Assembly (NCBI GenBank): GCA_012728025.1
Contig: JAAYFX010000266.1
Location: 1-5,899 of the forward strand
Length of the DNA stretch: 5,899 nucleotides
Direction: 5' to 3'
Origin: Clostridiales bacterium
GTDB taxonomy: Bacteria > Bacillota > Clostridia > Oscillospirales > Oscillospiraceae
Of the stretch, positions 1-5,367 are shown piece after piece (the stretch's first letter is position 1; the number at the start of each line of letters is the position of its first letter). The notes beneath the pieces were generated by a model, which saw only the letters and a list, made by a program, of their open reading frames with translations, did no database searches and was not told where the DNA came from. A program made the translations under genes and the position numbers.

Positions 1-1397
1 GCACAGGGGCAGGCTATAACAAGGATTGCTGTGAATATGGTTAGGGCAAGCTCTGTATCTCCGGTGCCGAAATACCAGGCAAGCCCTGATATAAGGGCTA
101 TGGCAAACACCGCGGGGACAAAATATCCGGACACTATATCAGCCATTTTGGCTATGGGAGCCTTAGAGCCCTGGGCATCTTCCACAAGCCTTATAATTTG
201 CGCCAGCGCCGTGTCGCTGCCGATTTTTTCTGCCTTAAAACGGATGGTTCCCGTTGTGTTAATTGAAGCGGCATAAACAGGATCGCCGGCCTTTTTGTCA
301 ACGGGCATACTCTCGCCTGTTAGCATGGATTCGTCAATGGCGGTGTAGCCTTCTGTAACAGAGCCGTCAACGGGGATTTTCCCTCCGGGCTTTACTACAA
401 TAATGTCGCCAATTTGAACCTCGTCTATGGGGATTTCCTTTTCTTCCCCATTTTGTATAATGATGGCGGTTTTTGGGGCAAGTCCCATAAGCTTTTTAAT
501 TGCCTCGCCGGTTCGTCCCTTAGATATGGCCTCAAGGGTTTTGCCCAGAAGTATCAGGGTGATTATGACTCCCGCCGATTCAAAATACAGGTGGTGGGCC
601 ATTTCGGGGTTTCCACGGGCAATTAATATTGTGTTGTAAAGGCTGTATAAAAAAGCGGCAGTGGTTCCAATTGCTATAAGAGAGTCCATATTGGGGCTGC
701 GCTGCCAGATGGCCTTATAGCCCACTGTGTAAAACTTATAGCCCACGGCGATAACCGGTATCACCAGAAAAAGCTGGGCTAAGGCAAAGTTTAATGGATA
801 AATCTCGGGGGATATAAAATTCGGGAAGGGCAGATTTACAAAGCTTATCATAGGCGCCATGGCAATATATAAAAGGGGCAAAGAAAATATGGCAGAGACA
901 ATCAGCTTTATGCGAAGAAGCTTTATTTCCCATTCCTTACGCTGCCTATCTTTATCGACAGCGTCACTTCTGCTGATTTCCAAGGGCTTAAATCCGACCT
1001 TTTCAATGGTCTGCCGTATGTCAGAAAGCCGCACAACTTGTGGGTCGTATGAAACCTTGGCCTTTTCTGCCGCAAAGTTTACAGTGGCTTCGGAAACACC
1101 CTCAAGCTTAGAAAGGTTTTTTTCAAGACGCTGGGCACAGGCGGCGCAGGTCATGCCGGCAATGGGGATGCTAATGTTGCTGTCGGCTTTTTCGTAAGCC
1201 TCAAAGCCGATTTTCCCCACCGCCTCTTTTATTTCAGCAAGGCTTAAAGTTTTGCTGTCATATTCTACAAAAAGCTTTTCTCCGGCAAGGTTAACAGAGG
1301 CCTCGGTTATACCGGAAAGCTTGCGAACGGTTTTTTCAATTCTTTGGGCGCAGGCGGCACAGGTCATGCCCCTTATGCCTAACACATAACTTGTCAT
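1..1397 (-). CDS. copA: Copper-transporting P1B-type ATPase, N-terminal part (cut by window edge)
   Basis: This is the first 465 codons of a membrane Cu(+)-exporting P-type ATPase, which pumps copper out of the cytoplasm using ATP. Two heavy-metal-binding (HMA) domains lie at about residues 3-68 and 76-139, each with GMTCAAC (cysteines 13/16 and 84/87). Hydrophobic segments follow at about 162-182, 203-223, 236-257 and 270-288. The actuator domain carries TGES at 360-363. Two more membrane segments end in Cys-Pro-Cys at 463-465, the transmembrane ion site typical of Cu/Ag pumps. The phosphorylation (DKTGT) and ATP-binding domains lie beyond base 1, so roughly 40% of a usual 800-residue CopA is missing because of the window edge, not because of a mutation. 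The ATG at 1395-1397 is preceded by AAGGAG with 5 bases between. Silver transport is also possible. The frame is unbroken throughout. Confidence 0.95.
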   Translation of the reverse strand, partial: MTSYVLGIRGMTCAACAQRIEKTVRKLSGITEASVNLAGEKLFVEYDSKTLSLAEIKEAVGKIGFEAYEKADSNISIPIAGMTCAACAQRLEKNLSKLEGVSEATVNFAAEKAKVSYDPQVVRLSDIRQTIEKVGFKPLEISRSDAVDKDRQRKEWEIKLLRIKLIVSAIFSLPLLYIAMAPMISFVNLPFPNFISPEIYPLNFALAQLFLVIPVIAVGYKFYTVGYKAIWQRSPNMDSLIAIGTTAAFLYSLYNTILIARGNPEMAHHLYFESAGVIITLILLGKTLEAISKGRTGEAIKKLMGLAPKTAIIIQNGEEKEIPIDEVQIGDIIVVKPGGKIPVDGSVTEGYTAIDESMLTGESMPVDKKAGDPVYAASINTTGTIRFKAEKIGSDTALAQIIRLVEDAQGSKAPIAKMADIVSGYFVPAVFAIALISGLAWYFGTGDTELALTIFTAILVIACPC

Positions 1398-1463
1398 GAT
1401 AGCTCCTTTCCCCTCATGCGATACTGCAAAAATCCAAAAGCCTTATAGCCTTCTCTCCTTCTA

Positions 1464-1492
1464 TTGACGGCTGTAAATGCTTATGATATTAT
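1464..1492 (+). promoter_or_regulatory. Predicted promoter of the HxlR-family gene
   Basis: TTGACG (1464-1469) and TATTAT (1487-1492) have the ideal 17-base spacing. The start would lie near 1499, leaving a leader of about 75 bases that includes the inverted repeat at 1517-1543. Its -10 overlaps the predicted copA -10, so the two promoters are back-to-back and may compete for RNA polymerase. Predicted by eye only. Confidence 0.5.
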
Positions 1493-1518
1493 TATGACAG
1501 TTATTATAAAATAATCAA
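1491..1518 (-). promoter_or_regulatory. Predicted promoter of copA
   Basis: Reading leftward, TTGATT (1518-1513) and CATAAT (1496-1491) are separated by 16 bases, giving a plausible sigma-A promoter with a start near 1484 and a leader of about 87 bases before copA. The -35 overlaps one arm of the inverted repeat at 1517-1543, so a regulator bound there could block copA transcription. Predicted by eye only. Confidence 0.45.
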
Positions 1519-1543
1519 GTACACACTTTTTAGTTATATACTT
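1517..1543. promoter_or_regulatory. Candidate HxlR-type operator (inverted repeat)
   Basis: AAGTA (1517-1521) and TACTT (1539-1543) form an inverted repeat around an AT-rich core. The core contains ACT-TTTT-AGT (1525-1534), itself a small dyad. HxlR-family regulators bind AT-rich inverted repeats next to their own genes, and this one lies between the divergent copA and HxlR promoters. It overlaps the copA -35 and sits downstream of the predicted hxlR start, so both genes could be repressed from it. The assignment is inference from position and symmetry. Confidence 0.45.
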
Positions 1544-1560
1544 ACCAAAAGGATAGTATT

Positions 1561-1567
1561 GGAGGTG
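1561..1567 (+). promoter_or_regulatory. Ribosome binding site that fixes the HxlR gene start
   Basis: GGAGGTG lies 6 bases before the ATG at 1574. An in-frame TTG at 1559 would place this site inside the coding region, so the ATG is the better start. Confidence 0.85.
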
Positions 1568-1573
1568 TTTGTC

Positions 1574-1936
1574 ATGAATTGCGAGTCAAAGCAAATAAAC
1601 TGCCCCGTTGGCACAACAATCAGCGTTATAGGTGGGAAATATAAGTCTCTCATTCTGTGGCATTTGATTTCTTCCACCTTAAGATTTGGAGAGCTTAGCA
1701 GGCTTATTCCGCAGGCGACTCCAAAAATGCTCACACAACAGCTTCGGGAGCTTGAGGAGGACAACCTTGTGTTACGCACAGTATATCCGGTTGTGCCGCC
1801 AAAAGTTGAATATTCTTTAACGGAGCTTGGGGCAAGCATTCGCCCAATCCTTGAAGCCATGTATAGCTGGGGCGAGGATTATCTTACAAAAAAGGGCTGC
1901 GAAATAAACTGCTCCATGAAAAGCCATAAATCCTGA
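1574..1936 (+). CDS. HxlR-family winged-helix transcriptional regulator
   Basis: A 120-residue cytoplasmic DNA-binding protein, the normal size for the HxlR family. The family signature CPVGTTISVIGGKYK lies at residues 10-24 (most members have W where this has Y23). The helix-turn-helix region follows at about 35-62 (FGEL, then PKMLTQQLRELEEDNL), with the wing at about 65-82 (a V-Y-P-V-V-P-P-K-V-E-Y stretch) and a C-terminal dimerisation helix. Known HxlR relatives such as YodB and HypR sense electrophiles or oxidants through the conserved N-terminal cysteine, here C10. This protein also has C3 and a C-terminal pair, C109 and C113, so redox or metal sensing is plausible but unproven. It is divergent from copA and may regulate it, itself, or both. 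The ATG start is chosen because GGAGGTG lies directly upstream. The signal is unknown. Confidence 0.94.
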   Translation: MNCESKQINCPVGTTISVIGGKYKSLILWHLISSTLRFGELSRLIPQATPKMLTQQLRELEEDNLVLRTVYPVVPPKVEYSLTELGASIRPILEAMYSWGEDYLTKKGCEINCSMKSHKS

Positions 1937-2008
1937 AGGTATTTCCCTGCCGGCAGGCTTTACTTGTTATAAAATAAAATGGGGAAGCTTTTTTTAATTA
2001 AAACAAAT

Positions 2009-2057
2009 AAAAGCACCTTGAAACGGCCAGAGCTTAAAGCCGCTTCAAGGTGCTTTT
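2009..2057. terminator. Bidirectional intrinsic terminator between convergent genes
   Basis: The arm AAAAGCACCTTGAA (2009-2022) pairs perfectly with 2044-2057. After one mismatch (2023/2043), CGGC (2024-2027) pairs with GCCG (2039-2042), leaving an 11-base loop. The stem is flanked by A-runs on the left and T-runs on the right, so it can end the rightward HxlR transcript and the leftward LysR transcript. It lies between the two stop codons, at 1936 and 2088. Confidence 0.9.
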
Positions 2058-2087
2058 GATGTTTGGCAAGTTTTTATGGAAAAGGGG

Positions 2088-3053
2088 CTAGGCCCTTTTG
2101 TTTTGGGTGGTATGGTTAAAATCCACAGGTATGCTGTTTGGCTTTAAAAGTTTTTCAACCGGAGTTGTTTTAAAATAATTTTCCACATAGCGCCGAATAT
2201 CCGCAAGCTCTTTGTTGTTTTTGGCCTTATGTGGGGTGCAGTAGTAAAGAAAGGCTCTTTCCGGAATAATTACACGCCTTATGGCAATTTCCGGATTTGT
2301 TATTCTTGCGGCTATTGTCTGGGTGATAGGCGCTATCCCAATGCTCTCTGTCATGGAGTTTATAAAATTAAGGTTATTGCTGGATGAGATGATGACCCGC
2401 AGATGAATCCCTGTTTTCATACAGAGATAATCCATCATTTGCCTGACGGCATTTTCCGGAACACCTGTAATAAGGTTTTCCCCGTCAAGGCAAACAAAGT
2501 CAATCGGCTCATCACTTGCTGCCAAGGGGTGGCTTTTATGTATGGCTATAAGCATTTCGCCTTCAATAAGGCAGGTACACTTTATAAGCTTTTTATCCAA
2601 AGGTGTAACCAAAAATGCAGCATCAAGCTCTGTTTTCATAAGCTTTTCTATACAAGTTGCCTTTGACCACTCCTCTATTTCAAGATTAAGTTTTGGATGC
2701 TGCTTCTGATAATCAAACATAAAATCCGAGCTTATGCTATTTGTAACGCCATAGGCAAAAGCAACCGAGCATGAGTTGCTTTCTTTTTTATTGTAGTTAT
2801 CCAATGCGGACATGGCGCTTAAATAATTACCATACATATTTTTGAAATGGGAATAAAGCAGCTTGCATACCTCTGTGGGTTCAACCCCTGTGTTTGAACG
2901 GTCGAACAAAATCACATCCAGCTCTTTTTCAAGAGCTTGGATTTGACGGCTAAGCCCCTGCTGGGAAATAAAGAGTTTCGCACTTGCCCTTGTAATGTTC
3001 CTCTCCTGATACAGGCAAACAAAAGATTCAATTACTTTTATTTGCAAATCCAC
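2088..3053 (-). CDS. LysR-family transcriptional regulator
   Basis: With a GTG start at 3053 this is a 321-residue regulator, close to the usual LysR length. Residues 2-60 form the winged helix-turn-helix: DLQIKVIESF, then NITRASAKLFISQQGLSRQI, then LEKELDVILFDR, matching the standard LysR pattern. Residues from about 75 to 290 form the effector-binding domain with its two alpha/beta subdomains (LDAAFLV in the first, GENLITGV in the second). The effector is not identifiable. An ATG at 3107 would add 18 residues (339 in total), but it lacks a ribosome site, and LysR proteins normally begin right before the D-L motif. GTG 3053 has AAAAAGG 5 bases upstream. The gene is divergent from the ATPase/dehydratase operon, the classic layout for a LysR activator of the neighbouring operon, and converges on the HxlR gene. 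Confidence 0.93.
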   Translation of the reverse strand: MDLQIKVIESFVCLYQERNITRASAKLFISQQGLSRQIQALEKELDVILFDRSNTGVEPTEVCKLLYSHFKNMYGNYLSAMSALDNYNKKESNSCSVAFAYGVTNSISSDFMFDYQKQHPKLNLEIEEWSKATCIEKLMKTELDAAFLVTPLDKKLIKCTCLIEGEMLIAIHKSHPLAASDEPIDFVCLDGENLITGVPENAVRQMMDYLCMKTGIHLRVIISSSNNLNFINSMTESIGIAPITQTIAARITNPEIAIRRVIIPERAFLYYCTPHKAKNNKELADIRRYVENYFKTTPVEKLLKPNSIPVDFNHTTQNKRA

Positions 3054-3058
3054 CACCG

Positions 3059-3065
3059 CCTTTTT
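3059..3065 (-). promoter_or_regulatory. Ribosome binding site supporting the GTG start of the LysR gene
   Basis: Read leftward, AAAAAGG lies 5 bases before GTG 3053-3051. The upstream ATG at 3107 is preceded only by an A/T-rich stretch (acacaatttattt) with no Shine-Dalgarno match. The site is short, so the choice is favoured rather than certain. Confidence 0.5.
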
Positions 3066-3072
3066 GATGTTA

Positions 3073-3100
3073 TATATACAATACAACAAATGATTGTCGA
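3073..3100 (-). promoter_or_regulatory. Predicted promoter of the LysR gene
   Basis: Read leftward, TCGACA (3100-3095) is followed after 16 bases by TATATA (3078-3073), giving a start near 3065 and a very short leader before GTG 3053. If real, it lies inside the longer ATG-initiated reading frame and excludes that start. Predicted by eye. Confidence 0.4.
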
Positions 3101-3120
3101 AGTCCATAAATAAATTGTGT

Positions 3121-3152
3121 TATCGGCACATCAATTTGTTGTTGGTGCATAA
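3121..3152. promoter_or_regulatory. Candidate LysR-type operator (dyad)
   Basis: An imperfect dyad has GCAC (3126-3129) opposed to GTGC (3145-3148), with further partial pairing of ATCAA against TTGTTG inward and TAT against ATA outward. Its centre, near 3137, lies about 62 bases upstream of the predicted operon start near 3199 and about 70 bases upstream of the predicted LysR start. That is the usual position for the LysR recognition site (around -65) serving a divergent pair. Assignment to this regulator is inference. Confidence 0.45.
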
Positions 3153-3163
3153 AAAGTAATTGT

Positions 3164-3192
3164 TTTACAAAAGGGATTTTCATAGTTAGCAT
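3164..3192 (+). promoter_or_regulatory. Predicted promoter of the ATPase/dehydratase operon
   Basis: TTTACA (3164-3169) and TAGCAT (3187-3192) are 17 bases apart. The -35 is good and the -10 is weak, as expected of an activator-dependent promoter. The start would be near 3199, just downstream of the candidate LysR dyad. A competing reading is TTGTTT (3160-3165) with TAGTTA (3183-3188), also with 17-base spacing. Confidence 0.4.
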
Positions 3193-3198
3193 AAAACT

Positions 3199-3381
3199 AA
3201 AGGATTAGCCGAGAGAAAAAGCCAAAAGCCGGAACAAGACTATAAAAAAGGCAGGGATTAGTAAAAGAGATAAGTGCAGCGGCATAGGCTTTACTAAAAT
3301 CGCATAAGCGTGGGAGACTTTGCCCTGTTTGCCTGAGAGAGAAACTGCGGCAGGCTTCTAAGCTGTGGAAAGGGGATTTTA
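3199..3381 (+). other. Long untranslated leader of the operon with hairpin potential
   Basis: About 183 bases separate the predicted start from the first gene. TTAGTAAA (3258-3265) pairs over 8 bases with TTTACTAA (3290-3297) and can enclose a small TGC/GCA hairpin (3275-3284). A second stem pairs GCCTG (3331-3335) with CAGGC (3351-3355). CAGGG (3252-3256) could instead pair with CCCTG (3323-3327), allowing an alternative fold. I do not recognise a known riboswitch class. No ATG occurs in the leader and I see no convincing leader peptide. The ribosome site AGGGG (3371-3375) lies 6 bases before the ATG at 3382, downstream of the second stem. Confidence 0.35.
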
Positions 3382-4143
3382 ATGGGGAATACGATTATTA
3401 CCGTTGCCGGAAAAGGTGGAGTGGGAAAGACGTCTATTTCCGCAGCCCTTGTACGGCAGCTTGTAAAAAACCATCCGGAAGCAAGAATATTGGCGATTGA
3501 TGCAGACCCAGCGGTGGGCCTTTCCACCGCACTGGATGTAAAAGCAAAGCTGACAGTAGACGATATTCGCAAGGAAATTGTGGAGGCGGGGCAGGAGGAC
3601 AGAGAAAAGAAAAGGGCCTTGGCACTTTTATCCGAAGCACGTTTTCGTATTATCGAGGCCATGACGGAAAAAGACGGCTTTAGCTTTCTTGCGGTGGGCC
3701 GGCCTGAAACGGCAGGCTGCTATTGCGGCGTAAATAGCTTTTTGAAAGAAATAATAAGTATGTTTTCGGAAGAGTTTGATTATGTTGTTATAGATGGCGA
3801 GGCGGGCATCGAGCAAATTAACCGCAGAGTTATGGAAAAAGTCAGTCATTTGATTCTGGTTACAGATTCCAGCAAAAAGGGTACTCAGGTTATAAAGATG
3901 ATAAAAGAAGTGGCAGATGAGCTGGTGATGTATAAAAAAATCGGAGTAATAGCAAACCGTATAAATGATAAATCCATAGCTCAAGAGCTTGATTTGGGAC
4001 AACTGCCCGTTTTAGCTTATATTCCTGATGATAGCCAATTGGCGTTGTTCGATTTAAAAGGCAAAAGCATCATGGAGCTTCCCGATAGTTCGGAATTAGT
4101 CACAGGGGTTCAAAAGGCGATTGAAATAAGCGGAATCATTTAA
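3382..4143 (+). CDS. CooC/MinD-type P-loop ATPase with CxC motif
   Basis: A 253-residue soluble ATPase of the SIMIBI (MinD/NifH/ArsA/CooC) class, about the length of CooC. The deviant Walker A motif GKGGVGKT lies at residues 10-17 with the signature lysine K11, DADP (switch I region) at 40-43, and Walker B/switch II DGEAGIE at 138-144. GCYCGVN (112-118) provides the C113-x-C115 pair. In CooC, the nickel-insertion ATPase of carbon monoxide dehydrogenase, a CxC at the same place sits at the dimer interface and binds metal. These features favour the CooC branch over ArsA or MinD. No CO dehydrogenase gene is in view. It is first in an operon, 15 bases before a 2-hydroxyacyl-CoA dehydratase subunit, so it may load a metal cluster into the dehydratase or act as its ATP-driven electron donor. 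Both roles are inference. AGGGG lies 6 bases before the ATG. Confidence 0.87.
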   Translation: MGNTIITVAGKGGVGKTSISAALVRQLVKNHPEARILAIDADPAVGLSTALDVKAKLTVDDIRKEIVEAGQEDREKKRALALLSEARFRIIEAMTEKDGFSFLAVGRPETAGCYCGVNSFLKEIISMFSEEFDYVVIDGEAGIEQINRRVMEKVSHLILVTDSSKKGTQVIKMIKEVADELVMYKKIGVIANRINDKSIAQELDLGQLPVLAYIPDDSQLALFDLKGKSIMELPDSSELVTGVQKAIEISGII

Positions 4144-4158
4144 AGCGGGGTATGAAAA

Positions 4159-5367
4159 ATGAAGGATTTAAAACATCTGTATTACTTTGAGAACCTCTTA
4201 ACAGGAGCAAATAATGATTTGGTCAAAAAAGCTCAAGAGGAGGGAAAATACGCCCTAGGATATACCTGTTATCATATGCCGGAAGTGCTGCTAAATTTGG
4301 ATAACTGCTTTTCTGTAAGGCTCAGGGCGCCGAGAACCGGCTCTATGGATATAGCGACGTATTATATGTCTAATGCTCTTTGCGAATACGCAAGAGCCTT
4401 GCTTGAAAGAGCTCTTGAAGGGGGCTACCGTTTTCTTGACGCTCTTATGGCGGTTGACGCCTGCGAGTGCATGAACAGAAGCATGGAAAACATGGAGCTG
4501 TTGGATTTTAACGATAAGGAGCATCTTATCATCTCTAATCTGGACATTCCCTTTTCCGATGATGAGGACTGCTTAAAGCACTATTGCGAGCAAATAAGCC
4601 GCAAGACACTAAAACCCCTTAAGGAGACATTCGGAACGGATATTTCCGACGATTCCATCCGACGTGCCGTCCAGCAGCACAACGAAATGTGCAGGATATT
4701 AAACGAAATCGGAGATTTTAGAAAGCTTGATAACCCCACCATAACGGGCTATGAGTTTTTAATACTAACACTTATTACCTATTGCTGCCCAAAGCATCTT
4801 ATTATGAATGAACTTTCGGAAACCTTGGAGGAGCTTCGCACAAGAGAGCCGGACAAGAAAAAGCAGTTTAGGGCAAAGGTGGTAATTGTCGGTTCGGAGA
4901 TTGATGACCCTGAGCTTATAAGCCTTATTGAAGAAAGCGGCGCCTTGGTTGTGGCAGACAGGTTTTGCTATGGCTCTGTTCCGGGGCGAGAGGAATTTAT
5001 TTTAAATGACGAGGAGCCTGCCTTTGAGCAGGTCTGCCGGAAGTATCTTCATGACAGCCTGTGTCCACGGATGGTAAGCCCCCATAAGGTTGAGCAGCGC
5101 TACACCGTAGCCGAGCAATTGGCCAGAGACTATCATGCTGACGGCATTATATATGAGCAGATGAAGTTTTGCACCTATTGGTCTTATGAGCGAGCCCTTG
5201 CCAGCCATGTTATGGAGCTAGAGCGGGGCATTCCCACTCTTTCCATTGACAGACCCTATATGTCACGCTCCAGTGGTCAATTGCGGACAAGAGTGCAGGC
5301 TTTTGTGGAAAGTCTGGAAATTAAAAAAATCAAGGCAAAGAAGCAAGGGGAGGTGAAACTGGCATGA
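4159..5367 (+). CDS. 2-hydroxyacyl-CoA dehydratase family subunit (HgdB/BcrC-like)
   Basis: A 402-residue iron-sulfur subunit of the 2-hydroxyacyl-CoA dehydratase / benzoyl-CoA reductase family, oxygen-sensitive cytoplasmic enzymes that use ATP-driven low-potential electrons. The family landmarks appear in order: GYTCYHMPEVLL at 34-45 (C37), LCEYARALLERALEGGYRFLD at 74-94 (C75), DACECMNR at 100-107 (C102, C104), DRFCYGS at 267-273 (C270), MKFCTYWSYE at 335-344 (C338), and SSGQLRTRVQAF at 371-382. C37, C75 or C102, and C338 are the likely cluster ligands by family pattern. A lysine-rich tail (388-400) follows the domain. The ATG at 4159 has GGGG 8 bases upstream; an earlier ATG at 4152 is out of frame. 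It lies 15 bases after the ATPase gene and overlaps the next gene by 4 bases, so the three are surely cotranscribed. The substrate is unknown: hydroxyacyl-CoA dehydration and aromatic-ring reduction both remain open. Confidence 0.93.
   Translation: MKDLKHLYYFENLLTGANNDLVKKAQEEGKYALGYTCYHMPEVLLNLDNCFSVRLRAPRTGSMDIATYYMSNALCEYARALLERALEGGYRFLDALMAVDACECMNRSMENMELLDFNDKEHLIISNLDIPFSDDEDCLKHYCEQISRKTLKPLKETFGTDISDDSIRRAVQQHNEMCRILNEIGDFRKLDNPTITGYEFLILTLITYCCPKHLIMNELSETLEELRTREPDKKKQFRAKVVIVGSEIDDPELISLIEESGALVVADRFCYGSVPGREEFILNDEEPAFEQVCRKYLHDSLCPRMVSPHKVEQRYTVAEQLARDYHADGIIYEQMKFCTYWSYERALASHVMELERGIPTLSIDRPYMSRSSGQLRTRVQAFVESLEIKKIKAKKQGEVKLA

Noticed and set aside
859..1197. Open frame of 112 codons on the + strand opposite copA.
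   Set aside because: It is the complement of the two HMA domains and first membrane segment of copA; the copA frame carries all the family motifs.
1439..1452. Direct repeat AGCCTT spaced 8 bases apart in the copA leader, considered as a regulator site.
   Set aside because: It is only six bases repeated twice, with no match to a copper-regulator box that I know and no symmetry.
1464..1477. TTGACGGCTGTAAA considered as a CopY-type box (TACAnnTGTA).
   Set aside because: Only one half (TGTA) matches; the other arm is GACG instead of TACA, and the sequence is better explained as the -35 of the HxlR gene.
1946..1957. Perfect 12-base palindrome CCTGCCGGCAGG after the HxlR stop codon, considered as a first terminator.
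   Set aside because: Allowing a 4-base loop leaves only a 4-base stem, and the following CTTTACTTG is a poor T-run. The hairpin at 2009-2057 is far stronger. A short GC palindrome can occur by chance.
2403..2666. Open frame of 87 codons on the + strand inside the LysR gene.
   Set aside because: It lies opposite a well-supported LysR coding sequence, has no convincing ribosome site, and its product has no recognisable features.
3310..3336. Short GTG-initiated frame (GTG at 3310 to TGA at 3336) considered as a leader peptide.
   Set aside because: It has no ribosome site, only eight codons, and no run of regulatory codons.
3331..3355. CTGAGA within the operon leader considered as a piece of a TPP riboswitch.
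   Set aside because: The other conserved TPP elements are absent, and none of the downstream genes is related to thiamine.
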